From the NCBI GenBank assembly GCA_958347955.1, contig CATVXH010000001.1, positions 186,001 through 250,000 of the forward strand: DNA of 64,000 bases, in the 5' to 3' direction. The position numbers and the translations under genes are program-made. Below the pieces are notes generated by a model, which did not search any database, was not told the DNA's origin, and saw only the letters and a list, made by a program, of their open reading frames with translations. Every line of letters begins with the position of its first letter. The first letter of the stretch is position 1. Shown piece by piece: positions 35,060 through 42,461 of the stretch. The DNA comes from an uncultured Sutterella sp. (GTDB lineage Bacteria > Pseudomonadota > Gammaproteobacteria > Burkholderiales > Burkholderiaceae_F).

Positions 35060-35934
35060 GTGTGCCGTGTAACGTGAATCCCAACGCTTTAATTGACGTC
35101 GCTGAGGAACTGATTCCTGACACAACTCCATCCATTGAAGATGTTGTGGCGGTTGCTCGTCTGAAGGGGGAGCCGCTTTTGCACTTTCCCGAGGATCTGT
35201 ATATTCCGCCAGACGCTCTCAAGCTTTTTTTGGAGTCGTTTGAGGGACCGTTTGACCTTTTGTTGTACCTGATTCGTAAACAGCGCTTGGATCTCAACGA
35301 GATCTCGGTGGCAGCCGTCACGGATCAATACATGCAATATGTTGAGCAAATTCGCGCGCAGAATATGGAGTTGGCAAGCGACTATCTTGTGATGGCCGCC
35401 GACCTCATGATGATCAAGAGCCGGTTGTTATTGCCGGTGCCTGTGACAGAAGAGGGTGAAGAGGAAGAGGATCCGACGGCGCGTATTTTGCGTGAAGTCG
35501 CTGAATACGAAAAGATCCAGGTCGCCGCACAACTTTTAAATGCGTTGCCAACGATGGGCGACGGTTTTTGGCGAGGTTTTGTGCCGGTCGAACAGGAAGA
35601 AGCTCCGGAACCGGAGGTGCTCCCTCAAGAGCTGGCACGCGTGTGGCTTGCAGTGGTGAAAAACGCCGGACTGAAAATCAATCATACGGTTTCTCGCCAA
35701 GAGCTCTCAATTCATGAATTCATGTCTGCCATCATTAAACGTGTCGAGCTTGAACGCTATGTGAGTTTTGATGAACTTGTTCAAAATCACAGTTCAATGC
35801 AAGAGCGCGTTGTCAGTTTCTTGGCAATCCTTGAACTTTCTCGCGAAGGTTTGATTTCCATTACTCAAGCGGCGCCTTACGCACCGATTTACTGCTCAAA
35901 AAAAATTCTTGAACTATCGAGTCAAGCGAGTTAA
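35041..35934 (+). CDS. scpA: Segregation and condensation protein A
   Basis: Up to 297 residues; ScpA is the kleisin that bridges the SMC dimer in chromosome condensation. Typical features are LFLESFEGPFDLLLYLIRKQRLDLNEISVAAVTDQYMQYVEQI, SDYLVMAADLMMIKSRLLLP with the acidic GEEEEDPTARILREVAEYE that follows, and a C-terminal winged helix (about 225-290, MQERVVSFLAILELSREGLISITQ). The start is unsettled: GTG at 35041 lies in the loop of the maeA terminator, while GTGs at 35062 and 35074 lie just after it; none has a ribosome site. Homology starts only near residue 40, so the choice does not affect function. No scpB or smc is in the window. Confidence 0.9.
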   Translation: MSPPVFCVPCNVNPNALIDVAEELIPDTTPSIEDVVAVARLKGEPLLHFPEDLYIPPDALKLFLESFEGPFDLLLYLIRKQRLDLNEISVAAVTDQYMQYVEQIRAQNMELASDYLVMAADLMMIKSRLLLPVPVTEEGEEEEDPTARILREVAEYEKIQVAAQLLNALPTMGDGFWRGFVPVEQEEAPEPEVLPQELARVWLAVVKNAGLKINHTVSRQELSIHEFMSAIIKRVELERYVSFDELVQNHSSMQERVVSFLAILELSREGLISITQAAPYAPIYCSKKILELSSQAS

Positions 35935-36030
35935 AAATAAAAGCGTTCAGATTTGAAAAAATATCATATTCAGTTAAAACAAATCGATTAAAATTTTTAA
36001 TTCTTATTTAACAAGAGGATAAAAGACATT

Positions 36031-36747
36031 ATGGAATGGTTGACCGAGCTGATTACAACGATGCACTGGGGTGCCGTGGCTCAGATCATCATGATTGACA
36101 TTTTGTTGGGGGGCGACAATGCGGTGGTGATCGCCCTGGCTTGTCGTAACTTGGAACCTAAACAAAGGCGCCAGGGGATTTTCTGGGGCGTATTTGGCGC
36201 CATTGCGCTCCGTGTTGTCTTAATTACCTGTGCGGTTTATCTCCTGCAGTTGCCTTTGTTGAAGGTAGTGGCAGGGTTGCTTTTGATTTGGATCGGCGTG
36301 AAACTTTTGATCCCGCATGATGAAGAAGATAAGCATATTGAGGCGAGCACTAAGGTTTTGGCTGCCATTAAAACGATTATCGTGGCGGACTTGGTAATGA
36401 GTATTGACAACGTGATCGGGATTGCCGGGGCGGCCCAAGCGGCTCATGAACATCATCAAACGCTTTTGATTATCTTCGGTTTGGTGGTGAGTGTGCCCTT
36501 TATTGTGTTCGGCAGTCAAATCATTCTCAAGATCTTTGACCGTTTCCCAATTATTGTGACTTTGGGTGGTGCGCTTTTGGGTTGGATCGGCGGTGGCTTG
36601 ATTGTCAGTGACATCTTTATGGCCGAGCATATTCCTCAGACCAATGTGGTGCACTATGCAAGCTGTTTGATTGGCGCGTTGTTGGTTGTGCTGATTGCGA
36701 GAATGTTAGTCAATCGTCAAAAAGCGAATAAAACCGGCGTGAGCTAA
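36031..36747 (+). CDS. TerC-family integral membrane protein
   Basis: A 238-residue protein with about seven membrane helices. It carries both TerC signatures: LLGGDNAVVIALACRNL (about residues 26-42) and SIDNVIGIAGAA (about 123-134), with metal-coordinating Asp and Asn in the membrane. It belongs to the short YjbE-like group. TerC proteins are linked to Mn2+ export and to tellurite resistance in some hosts. The upstream region (35935-36030) is AT-rich and shows no yybP-ykoY manganese riboswitch, which often precedes this family. A GAGGA ribosome site stands 10-15 bases before the ATG. It is transcribed alone and ends at a strong terminator. Confidence 0.9.
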   Translation: MEWLTELITTMHWGAVAQIIMIDILLGGDNAVVIALACRNLEPKQRRQGIFWGVFGAIALRVVLITCAVYLLQLPLLKVVAGLLLIWIGVKLLIPHDEEDKHIEASTKVLAAIKTIIVADLVMSIDNVIGIAGAAQAAHEHHQTLLIIFGLVVSVPFIVFGSQIILKIFDRFPIIVTLGGALLGWIGGGLIVSDIFMAEHIPQTNVVHYASCLIGALLVVLIARMLVNRQKANKTGVS

Positions 36748-36770
36748 TCAATAGCGGATAGGTATGAAAG

Positions 36771-36804
36771 AGGAGGAGCTGTGTTTTACAGTCCTCCTTT
36801 TTTT
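36771..36804 (+). terminator. Rho-independent terminator of terC
   Basis: AGGAGGAGCTGT pairs with ACAGTCCTCCT (one bulged G) and is followed by seven or more T. Confidence 0.85.
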
Positions 36805-36821
36805 CGTTAAATTCTTAAGCT

Positions 36822-36866
36822 ACAAAATACAATACCGACGTTCAGCGGTCAGCCAAACGCCGGTAT
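36822..36866 (-). terminator. Rho-independent terminator of fadD
   Basis: On the minus strand ATACCGGCGTT (36866-36856) pairs with AACGTCGGTAT (one wobble) and is followed by TGTATTTTGTA. It faces the terC terminator, separating two convergent units. Confidence 0.7.
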
Positions 36867-36906
36867 CTTCAAACGCCCTTAAACTAGGCGCCTTCAAGTT
36901 GTTAAA

Positions 36907-38589
36907 CTAGACGATATCTTTAAGTTCACGTCTAAGAATCTTACCGACCGCGGTCTTCGGCAAAGAATCCACAAAGATAATCTGTTTGGGAATCTTGTAG
37001 CCGGTGAGTTGCGTGCGACAGTACTTCACCACGTCTTCTTTGGTAATGGAAGGATCCTTAAGCACGATAACCGCTTTGACGGTTTCACCGGATCGCTCGT
37101 GAGGAACACCCACCACGCCGCATTCAAGCACACCTGGCATCGAAGCAATGACGCTTTCAACTTCGTTCGGATAGACGTTAAAACCAGAGACCAAGATCAT
37201 ATCTTTCTTACGGTCTGTGATCGTGATTTTACCGTCTGTGGCCATGTACCCGACATCGCCTGTGCGAAGCCAACCATCGCGGAACACGCCCGCGGTTTCT
37301 TCCGGGCGATTCCAATAGCCAGTCATGATTTGGGGCCCCTTAACGCAGATTTCACCCGTGTGTTCGGGGATTTCTTCTGGATTGGCGCAAAGGCCTAGAT
37401 CTTTGAACCCGTCGCCTCGGATGCTAACCTCAGTATTAGGCAGAGGGTAGCCGACAGAACCGTCCCACGGAGCATCGGGTAAATTACCGCAAACGCCAGG
37501 AGAAGCTTCGGTCAAACCATAGGCTTCGAGAATGCCGATGCCGGTTGTCTTTTTCCAACGCTCAGCCACGACCTTTTGAATTTGAGTGCCGCCGGCAACC
37601 GCCATTTTCAGGCGTGAGAAATCAACAGAGGCAAACTCCGGATTATTCAGCAGGGCGTTATAAAGAGTATTTACCCCCGTATATACGGAAAATTTCCAGT
37701 GTTTGCATTCTGCAACCAATCCTTTGATGTCTCGAGGGTTGGTGATTAGTACACTGCGAGCTGTCCAATTGAGAAACGCCAACGTGGCTGTGAAAGCAAA
37801 GATGTGATAAAGCGGCAGAGCGCACATGGCCACTTCTTCGCATTCCTTAAATGAACCACTGATCCAGTGACCGGTTTGTTCAACATTGGCTAGAACGTTT
37901 CGATGTGTGAGCATGGCGCCTTTGGAAACGCCTGTTGTGCCTCCCGTGTACTGCAGAAGCGCCACATCTTCATTGGAAAGAGTGACAGGAGTAAAACCTT
38001 TGCGATGGCCGATATCCAAAGCCTGACGGAAGTCTACAGCACCCGGCAAGTTCCATTGGGGAACCATCTTTTTGACGTATTTCACTGCCGCATTAACGAT
38101 CGTGCGTTTCATGAAGGGGAACATGTCCCCAACTTGGGTCGTGATAATGTGTTTGACAGGGGTGCGGTCCAGGACTCGTTCAAGCGTTTTGGCGAAATTT
38201 TCAATAATGATAATGGCCTTGGCACCCGAATCTTTTAGTTGGTGCTCCAATTCACGAGCTGTGTAAAGGGGATTGACGTTGACGACGATAAAACCGGCTC
38301 GCAAAATGGCAAAAAGCGCAATGGGATACTGCAAAAGGTTCGGCATCATGATGGCGACACGGTCACCTTTGCGCATGTCGGGCAAAGATTGCAAATATCC
38401 TGCCAAATCGTAAGAAAGTGCTTGAGACTCTTTGGCTGTAAGTGTGACACCCATGTTGGTGAACACGGGGGCATCGGGATGCTTTTCAGCGATTCCATCA
38501 AGCAGAGCTGGAATATTGGCCACACGATCCGGATCAATTTGGGCGGGAACGCCTTTCGGGTATTTGGCTAGCCAAGGGTAATCGGTCAT
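36907..38589 (-). CDS. fadD: Long-chain fatty-acid-CoA ligase
   Basis: A 560-residue AMP-forming acyl-CoA synthetase that activates fatty acids to acyl-CoA at the inner membrane. The ATP-binding YTGGTTGVSKGAM lies at about residues 214-226, EAYGLTEASPGV at about 360, TGDVGYMATDGKITITDRKKDMILVSGFNVYP at about 450-480 and the catalytic Lys region PKTAVGKILRRELK at the C-terminus. The N-terminus (PWLAKYPKGVPAQIDPDR) is characteristic of FadD. No beta-oxidation genes are adjacent, so the activated acids may go mainly to phospholipid. It is a single-gene unit with its own terminator. Confidence 0.93.
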   Translation of the reverse strand: MTDYPWLAKYPKGVPAQIDPDRVANIPALLDGIAEKHPDAPVFTNMGVTLTAKESQALSYDLAGYLQSLPDMRKGDRVAIMMPNLLQYPIALFAILRAGFIVVNVNPLYTARELEHQLKDSGAKAIIIIENFAKTLERVLDRTPVKHIITTQVGDMFPFMKRTIVNAAVKYVKKMVPQWNLPGAVDFRQALDIGHRKGFTPVTLSNEDVALLQYTGGTTGVSKGAMLTHRNVLANVEQTGHWISGSFKECEEVAMCALPLYHIFAFTATLAFLNWTARSVLITNPRDIKGLVAECKHWKFSVYTGVNTLYNALLNNPEFASVDFSRLKMAVAGGTQIQKVVAERWKKTTGIGILEAYGLTEASPGVCGNLPDAPWDGSVGYPLPNTEVSIRGDGFKDLGLCANPEEIPEHTGEICVKGPQIMTGYWNRPEETAGVFRDGWLRTGDVGYMATDGKITITDRKKDMILVSGFNVYPNEVESVIASMPGVLECGVVGVPHERSGETVKAVIVLKDPSITKEDVVKYCRTQLTGYKIPKQIIFVDSLPKTAVGKILRRELKDIV

Positions 38590-38644
38590 CGTAATTAAAT
38601 CCTGCAGTAAAAATAACGAAGATAATCTACTATTGTAAACAAAG

Positions 38645-38670
38645 AAAATCGCTCACCGCGGAGCGATTTT
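38645..38670 (-). terminator. Rho-independent terminator of hemG
   Basis: AAAATCGCTC pairs perfectly with GAGCGATTTT around a six-base loop; on the minus strand it is followed by CTTTG after the T-rich arm. It lies 22 bases beyond the hemG stop and just upstream of fadD. Confidence 0.75.
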
Positions 38671-38692
38671 CTAAAATTCGGCACTCAAGGAA

Positions 38693-39229
38693 TTAGGCGA
38701 GTGTCAGGCAGTGACGGGCATAACTCTTCACATCTTCCCAATCTGTGTAATCGATCACGGCATCCATGGAAGTCGGTCCCTTGGTCATCTTCATGATCAG
38801 TTGGATCATTTTGGCGTCAAGCCAACCCCAATTCGGGTAATCAACTTTACCGGCGATGCATTTCACATCGCGAGGTTTCCAGGGAGAGTTCTGAAGGAAC
38901 TTTTGCATGTAGCGATTGCCCTCGGGAGTAGCCTTAATCGGAGTACGTGCGACAACGGAAACATTAAAGAAGCTGTGCGGCTTGGCGTTGAGCTTATCCT
39001 TGTGTTTAGCTAAGAACTGATAGAACACTTTCGGATAGGTGCCGTAGAGCACCGGGCAGCCTACGATGAAAAGGTCGTACTTATCCCATTGCACACCTTC
39101 GCGGTCGGCTTCTATGACGCTCATCATGTCTGCCTGATTGCCCTCGGCAATCACCGTTTCCCAAATGCGACGCGCTACACGGGCCGTATGTCCGCTTCGG
39201 CTGTAATAGAGCACGAGCACAGATTTCAT
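38693..39229 (-). CDS. hemG: Menaquinone-dependent protoporphyrinogen IX dehydrogenase (flavodoxin-like)
   Basis: A 178-residue flavodoxin-fold protein. It begins MKSVLVLYYSRSGHTARVARRI (FMN-phosphate loop) and matches E. coli HemG in YDLFIVGCPVLYGTYPKVFYQFLAKHKDKLN, FFNVSVVARTPIKATPEGNRYMQKFL, WKPRDVKCIAGKVDYPNWGWLDAKMIQLIMKMTKG and YTDWEDVKSYA. The long insertion of HemG distinguishes it from ordinary flavodoxins. It oxidises protoporphyrinogen IX to protoporphyrin IX using menaquinone, allowing anaerobic haem synthesis. GGAG stands seven bases before the ATG. A CCCGCT/AGCGGG hairpin (39246-39271) lies in the leader. HemG is unusual in Betaproteobacteria, which mostly use HemJ, so transfer is possible. 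Confidence 0.85.
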   Translation of the reverse strand: MKSVLVLYYSRSGHTARVARRIWETVIAEGNQADMMSVIEADREGVQWDKYDLFIVGCPVLYGTYPKVFYQFLAKHKDKLNAKPHSFFNVSVVARTPIKATPEGNRYMQKFLQNSPWKPRDVKCIAGKVDYPNWGWLDAKMIQLIMKMTKGPTSMDAVIDYTDWEDVKSYARHCLTLA

Positions 39230-39414
39230 TTTTATCTCCTATTCTCCCGCTGCGTCAACTCTGTTAGCGGGAAAAAATACAAACGCAAAGCCTAATAGGA
39301 AGTCCACGATAAAAGATGACCGAAAGTTTTATCGTTTCCCCTAGCTTTATTAGTGATAACCCTAAATTCTTTTAGGTACGACGGTCATTTTAGTGCAGAA
39401 ATATTGCTTCAAGC

Positions 39415-40086
39415 TTAAAGGCATCCAAGATTCTTCAGAGAATTCAACCACAAAAGAATGTCTTTTGGTGAGTGTGCCAGCAAATCGGCATGCCATTGTT
39501 CGAGCGGGAATTCACTTCGGAGATACCCCCACGAGGCGGCAGCAAAAGGCATCGAGAGAGCCTCTGCCACTTTTGAGTCGCGGATGTCATCGCCCACGTA
39601 GGGAGTGCGTGAAGCATCGGAGTTTGTCTTTTGTAAAGCGATCAACATGTTGTCCGGGTGGGGTTTGAGTTTACCTGTCGCATCACCGCTTACAATGACA
39701 GCGGCCCGATCAAAAAGTCCGAGCTTTTTCATGATGGGATCGGTGAAGCATTGAAATTTATTAGTCACCACTCCCCATTGAAAGCCCATTGCTTCAATGC
39801 CGGCCAGCATTTCTCGAATGCCGTCAAAACAGGCGACCTTTTCAGCGCAATGTTCTTGGTAATCGGTTAAAAAACGTTCTTTTAATTCTGAAAATCGTTC
39901 ATGTGATTCGGTGATGTTGAAGCCGATTTTCAGTAAGCCCCTCGCGCCGGAGCCTGCATACTCCCTAAGTGTTTCAAAAGGAAGGGGATTTAGCCCCTCC
40001 TGGCACCGTATTCTATTTAACGAAGCGCAGAGGTCAGGGGCGCTGTCAACCAATGTACCGTCAAGATCAAAAAGAATTAAAGCCAT
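39415..40086 (-). CDS. gph: HAD-family phosphatase, phosphoglycolate phosphatase-like
   Basis: A 223-residue haloacid-dehalogenase phosphatase. Motif I is FDLDGTLVDSAPDL with nucleophile Asp7 and general acid Asp9. Motif II is in VVTNK, motif III the Lys in KLKPHPDN, and motif IV is YVGDDIRDSKVAEALSMPFAAASWGY. The cap domain (about 15-85) and the NRIRCQEGLNPLPFETLREYAGSGARGLL segment match Gph, which removes 2-phosphoglycolate arising from DNA repair. In Betaproteobacteria gph often lies beside ubiG and ompA; here an OmpA-like gene is the next gene upstream, 154 bases away. HAD specificity is inferred, not proven. Confidence 0.85.
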   Translation of the reverse strand: MALILFDLDGTLVDSAPDLCASLNRIRCQEGLNPLPFETLREYAGSGARGLLKIGFNITESHERFSELKERFLTDYQEHCAEKVACFDGIREMLAGIEAMGFQWGVVTNKFQCFTDPIMKKLGLFDRAAVIVSGDATGKLKPHPDNMLIALQKTNSDASRTPYVGDDIRDSKVAEALSMPFAAASWGYLRSEFPLEQWHADLLAHSPKDILLWLNSLKNLGCL

Positions 40087-40174
40087 GTTCGTGCGCTGAG
40101 CCCAAAGTGATTAAAGTTAAACGCCGTTCCGTTTTATATTTGGTCTGATATCAAGCGGCAAAGTGATTTTTGCG

Positions 40175-40208
40175 ATTGAAAAAAGGCGCCCCGCTAAGGA
40201 GCGCCTTT
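40175..40208 (-). terminator. Rho-independent terminator of the OmpA-like gene
   Basis: On the minus strand AAAGGCGCTCC pairs with GGGGCGCCTTT (one wobble) around a short loop and is followed by a T-run reading into TTCAATC, 33 bases beyond the stop. Confidence 0.8.
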
Positions 40209-40240
40209 AATTCATTTAATCAATGAGACTGTCTCACCAA

Positions 40241-40828
40241 TTATTGAGCGCGAGTGCCAACGACTTCAACAACGGCGCGGCGGTTCGGAGCCAAGCAGGC
40301 AACGAGATCAGCCTTGGAGCCGGTGTCTTCGCAGGTCACGACAGGATCAGCGGAGGCTTTGCCTTCGGTTTGGATCTTGTCAGCAGGCACGCCTTGCTTG
40401 ACCATATAGGACTTGACAGCTTCAGCGCGGCGTTCGCTCAAGGCTTGGTTGTAAGAAGCCGGGCCGGTCACATCGGTGTAGCCGGTAGCCATCACAACTT
40501 CAACATTCAAACCAGACATGCGGGCCACCAATTCGTTGAGCATCTTCACGCCTTCGGGTTTGACGCGAGCAGAGTTCAAGTCAAAGAGCGTGTCGGCAGC
40601 CAAAACGATCTTGCCGCTGTTGGCAATGTCGGCGTCGCATTCAATGCCTTCGGCAAGGGCGGGCGTCCAGAAGCCCGTGCGCACGCAGAGGTTGTAACCG
40701 CTCATCACGGTTTGGCCAGAGGTGGACTTCACATACGGGAAAACGTCAGCGGCGCTGGCCATACCGCTCGTGGCGAGCAAAGCAGCCAAAGCAGCCAAAG
40801 CAGCACTCAAAGCTAAAGTTTTTTTCAT
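40241..40828 (-). CDS. ompA: OmpA-family outer-membrane/peptidoglycan-binding protein
   Basis: About 195 residues from the ATG at 40828, which has GGAGAAA upstream; the frame runs further to 40897 without a better start. A signal peptide (MKKTLALSAALAALAALL ... ASA) is followed by a short segment (FPYVKSTSGQTVMSGYNLCVRTGFWTPALAEGIECD) containing a Cys pair. The OmpA C-terminal domain comes next: LAADTLFDLNSARVKPEG, TGYTDVTGPASYNQALSERRAEAVKSYM and PNRRAVVEV. There is no eight-stranded barrel, so this is the short betaproteobacterial OmpA type that anchors the outer membrane to peptidoglycan. It is likely strongly expressed, given its good ribosome site and terminator. Confidence 0.9.
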   Translation of the reverse strand: MKKTLALSAALAALAALLATSGMASAADVFPYVKSTSGQTVMSGYNLCVRTGFWTPALAEGIECDADIANSGKIVLAADTLFDLNSARVKPEGVKMLNELVARMSGLNVEVVMATGYTDVTGPASYNQALSERRAEAVKSYMVKQGVPADKIQTEGKASADPVVTCEDTGSKADLVACLAPNRRAVVEVVGTRAQ

Positions 40829-40935
40829 ATTATTTTCTCCAATTGGATTTTCTGCGGTAAACAACAGACGACCGCAAACGTCCTGCTGGTATCTCACCGC
40901 CCTCGCGAGTGGCCTTTTGGGGACACCAACATGTA

Positions 40936-42246
40936 CTAAATTCTATTCTGCCACGTTTTGGTTATTTTCTGTGCGTTTTCTCGACTAAGTGGTCTGAGGT
41001 CCGCGGTTTGTTGCTTTTTGACAACAAGCGCTCCGTCTACCCACACGTGAGTGATGTCTTCTCGGCCGGCGCTGTAAAGCAGTTGAGAGGCGGGATCAAA
41101 AACGGGTAACGCATCAATGTTTCCCAAATCCACAGCGACTAAATCAGCGTCTTTACCTTTTTCGAGTGAGCCGATGCGATCATCCCAGCCTAAGGCCTTC
41201 GCTCCACCCATGGTTGCCGCATAAAGCATGTCGGCGACTTTCATTTGCGTGGTGTCGCAACAGACGGCTTTCCCCAACATGGCTGCTAAACGTGTTTCTC
41301 CCAAAAGGTCGACCTTGTCGTTGCTGGCAACTCCGTCGGTGCCCATTGCGACATTGATGCCCATTTTCATCATTTGAGCGACAGGGGAAAAGCCACTGGC
41401 TAGCTTGAGATTTGAACAGGGGCAATGAACGGAGCTAGCGCTTGAATTCGCCAACAACTCAAGTTCACGCTGATCGGCATGTACCGTATGCACGGAAATA
41501 AAACGATTGTTGAGCAAACCCAGTTTGTGTAACCTTTCAATGGGCCGCATGCCGTATTGCTTTAGTGAACCCTCGATTTCCGCGATTGTTTCATCTACGT
41601 GCATGTGTATGTATGCATCGTGTTTTTGAGCCAAATCACGAACTTTTATGAGAGCATCGTCATCGACAGTGTAAGGAGCGTGCGGGGCGACGGTGACTCG
41701 GACTTTTTCGTTATTTTGAAATTTTTCAAATAAGGCCTCGGCACAGCGGATGTACTCATCCGTGTTTTTTGCCATGGCCGAGGGAAAGCCAATCACGATG
41801 CCGGAAACAGAGCACTTTAAACCTGCTTGTGTAAGACCTCGAGCGACATCTTCACTGAAAAAATAATGATCGCTCGCGCAGGTGATGCCTGACTCAATCA
41901 TTTCGGCACCGGCCACAAGAGAGCCTTCGTAACAGAATTCATGGCTCATCAACTTACTCTCGGCTGGCCAGATTTTTGTCTGCAGCCAATCCATGAGTTT
42001 TAGGTCAGCGCCCATGCCGCGAAGTAAGTGCATCGGAGCGTGCGTGTGGGCATTAACCATGCCGGGGATGACAATATGGTTTGGGAGCCTAAAGCACTCG
42101 CAGGCTTCAATGCTTTGCGCTTGTTGCGTGGGGATGATATCAATAATTTTGCCTTCATCAACTAGCACGCTGTGCTGTTCTAGAAGCACGCCTTTGGTTG
42201 TCATCGGCATTATCCAGCCGGCCTCGATAATGGTTTGAACATGCAT
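40936..42246 (-). CDS. mtaD: 5-methylthioadenosine/S-adenosylhomocysteine deaminase-type amidohydrolase
   Basis: About 436 residues from the ATG at 42246, with AAAGG eight bases upstream; the open frame to 42393 lacks family character. It is a TIM-barrel amidohydrolase with the metal motif VNAHTHAPMHLLRG (His67, His69), the conserved DWLQTKIWPAESKL, VTVAPHAPYTV, MHVDETIAEIEGSL, VHTVHADQRELELL and GTDGVASNDKVDLL with a metal-binding Asp. This set is typical of the MtaD/SsnA-like TRZ/ATZ group that deaminates methylthioadenosine, S-adenosylhomocysteine or related purine derivatives. Substrate range varies among members, so the name is provisional. The gene is divergent from gyrA, in the place often seen in Betaproteobacteria near ubiG. 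Confidence 0.87.
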   Translation of the reverse strand: MHVQTIIEAGWIMPMTTKGVLLEQHSVLVDEGKIIDIIPTQQAQSIEACECFRLPNHIVIPGMVNAHTHAPMHLLRGMGADLKLMDWLQTKIWPAESKLMSHEFCYEGSLVAGAEMIESGITCASDHYFFSEDVARGLTQAGLKCSVSGIVIGFPSAMAKNTDEYIRCAEALFEKFQNNEKVRVTVAPHAPYTVDDDALIKVRDLAQKHDAYIHMHVDETIAEIEGSLKQYGMRPIERLHKLGLLNNRFISVHTVHADQRELELLANSSASSVHCPCSNLKLASGFSPVAQMMKMGINVAMGTDGVASNDKVDLLGETRLAAMLGKAVCCDTTQMKVADMLYAATMGGAKALGWDDRIGSLEKGKDADLVAVDLGNIDALPVFDPASQLLYSAGREDITHVWVDGALVVKKQQTADLRPLSRENAQKITKTWQNRI

Positions 42247-42340
42247 AAAAAACCTTTGGAAATAATGTAAATCGTTTAGCAGACATTGTATGTCAGACGA
42301 AGGAATTCTGTTTGAATTGTCACCCCTCTTTTTTCTTGTC

Positions 42341-42368
42341 TTGACATGTTGTGTAACTCGTTGAAAAT
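42341..42368 (+). promoter_or_regulatory. Candidate gyrA promoter
   Basis: A consensus -35 TTGACA (42341-42346) is followed after 16 bases by GAAAAT (42363-42368). The resulting leader of about 90 bases includes a small TGCCC/GGGCA hairpin followed by ATTTTTAAC (42385-42404), which could act as an attenuator or supercoiling-sensitive element. Confidence 0.4.
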
Positions 42369-42461
42369 AAAAAGAAAAATAAGTTGCCCCCAATGGGCAT
42401 TTTTAACTAAATCCTGATAAAATCAACAGGTTAAAAATTTTAAATGATGGATAGTTAATCA

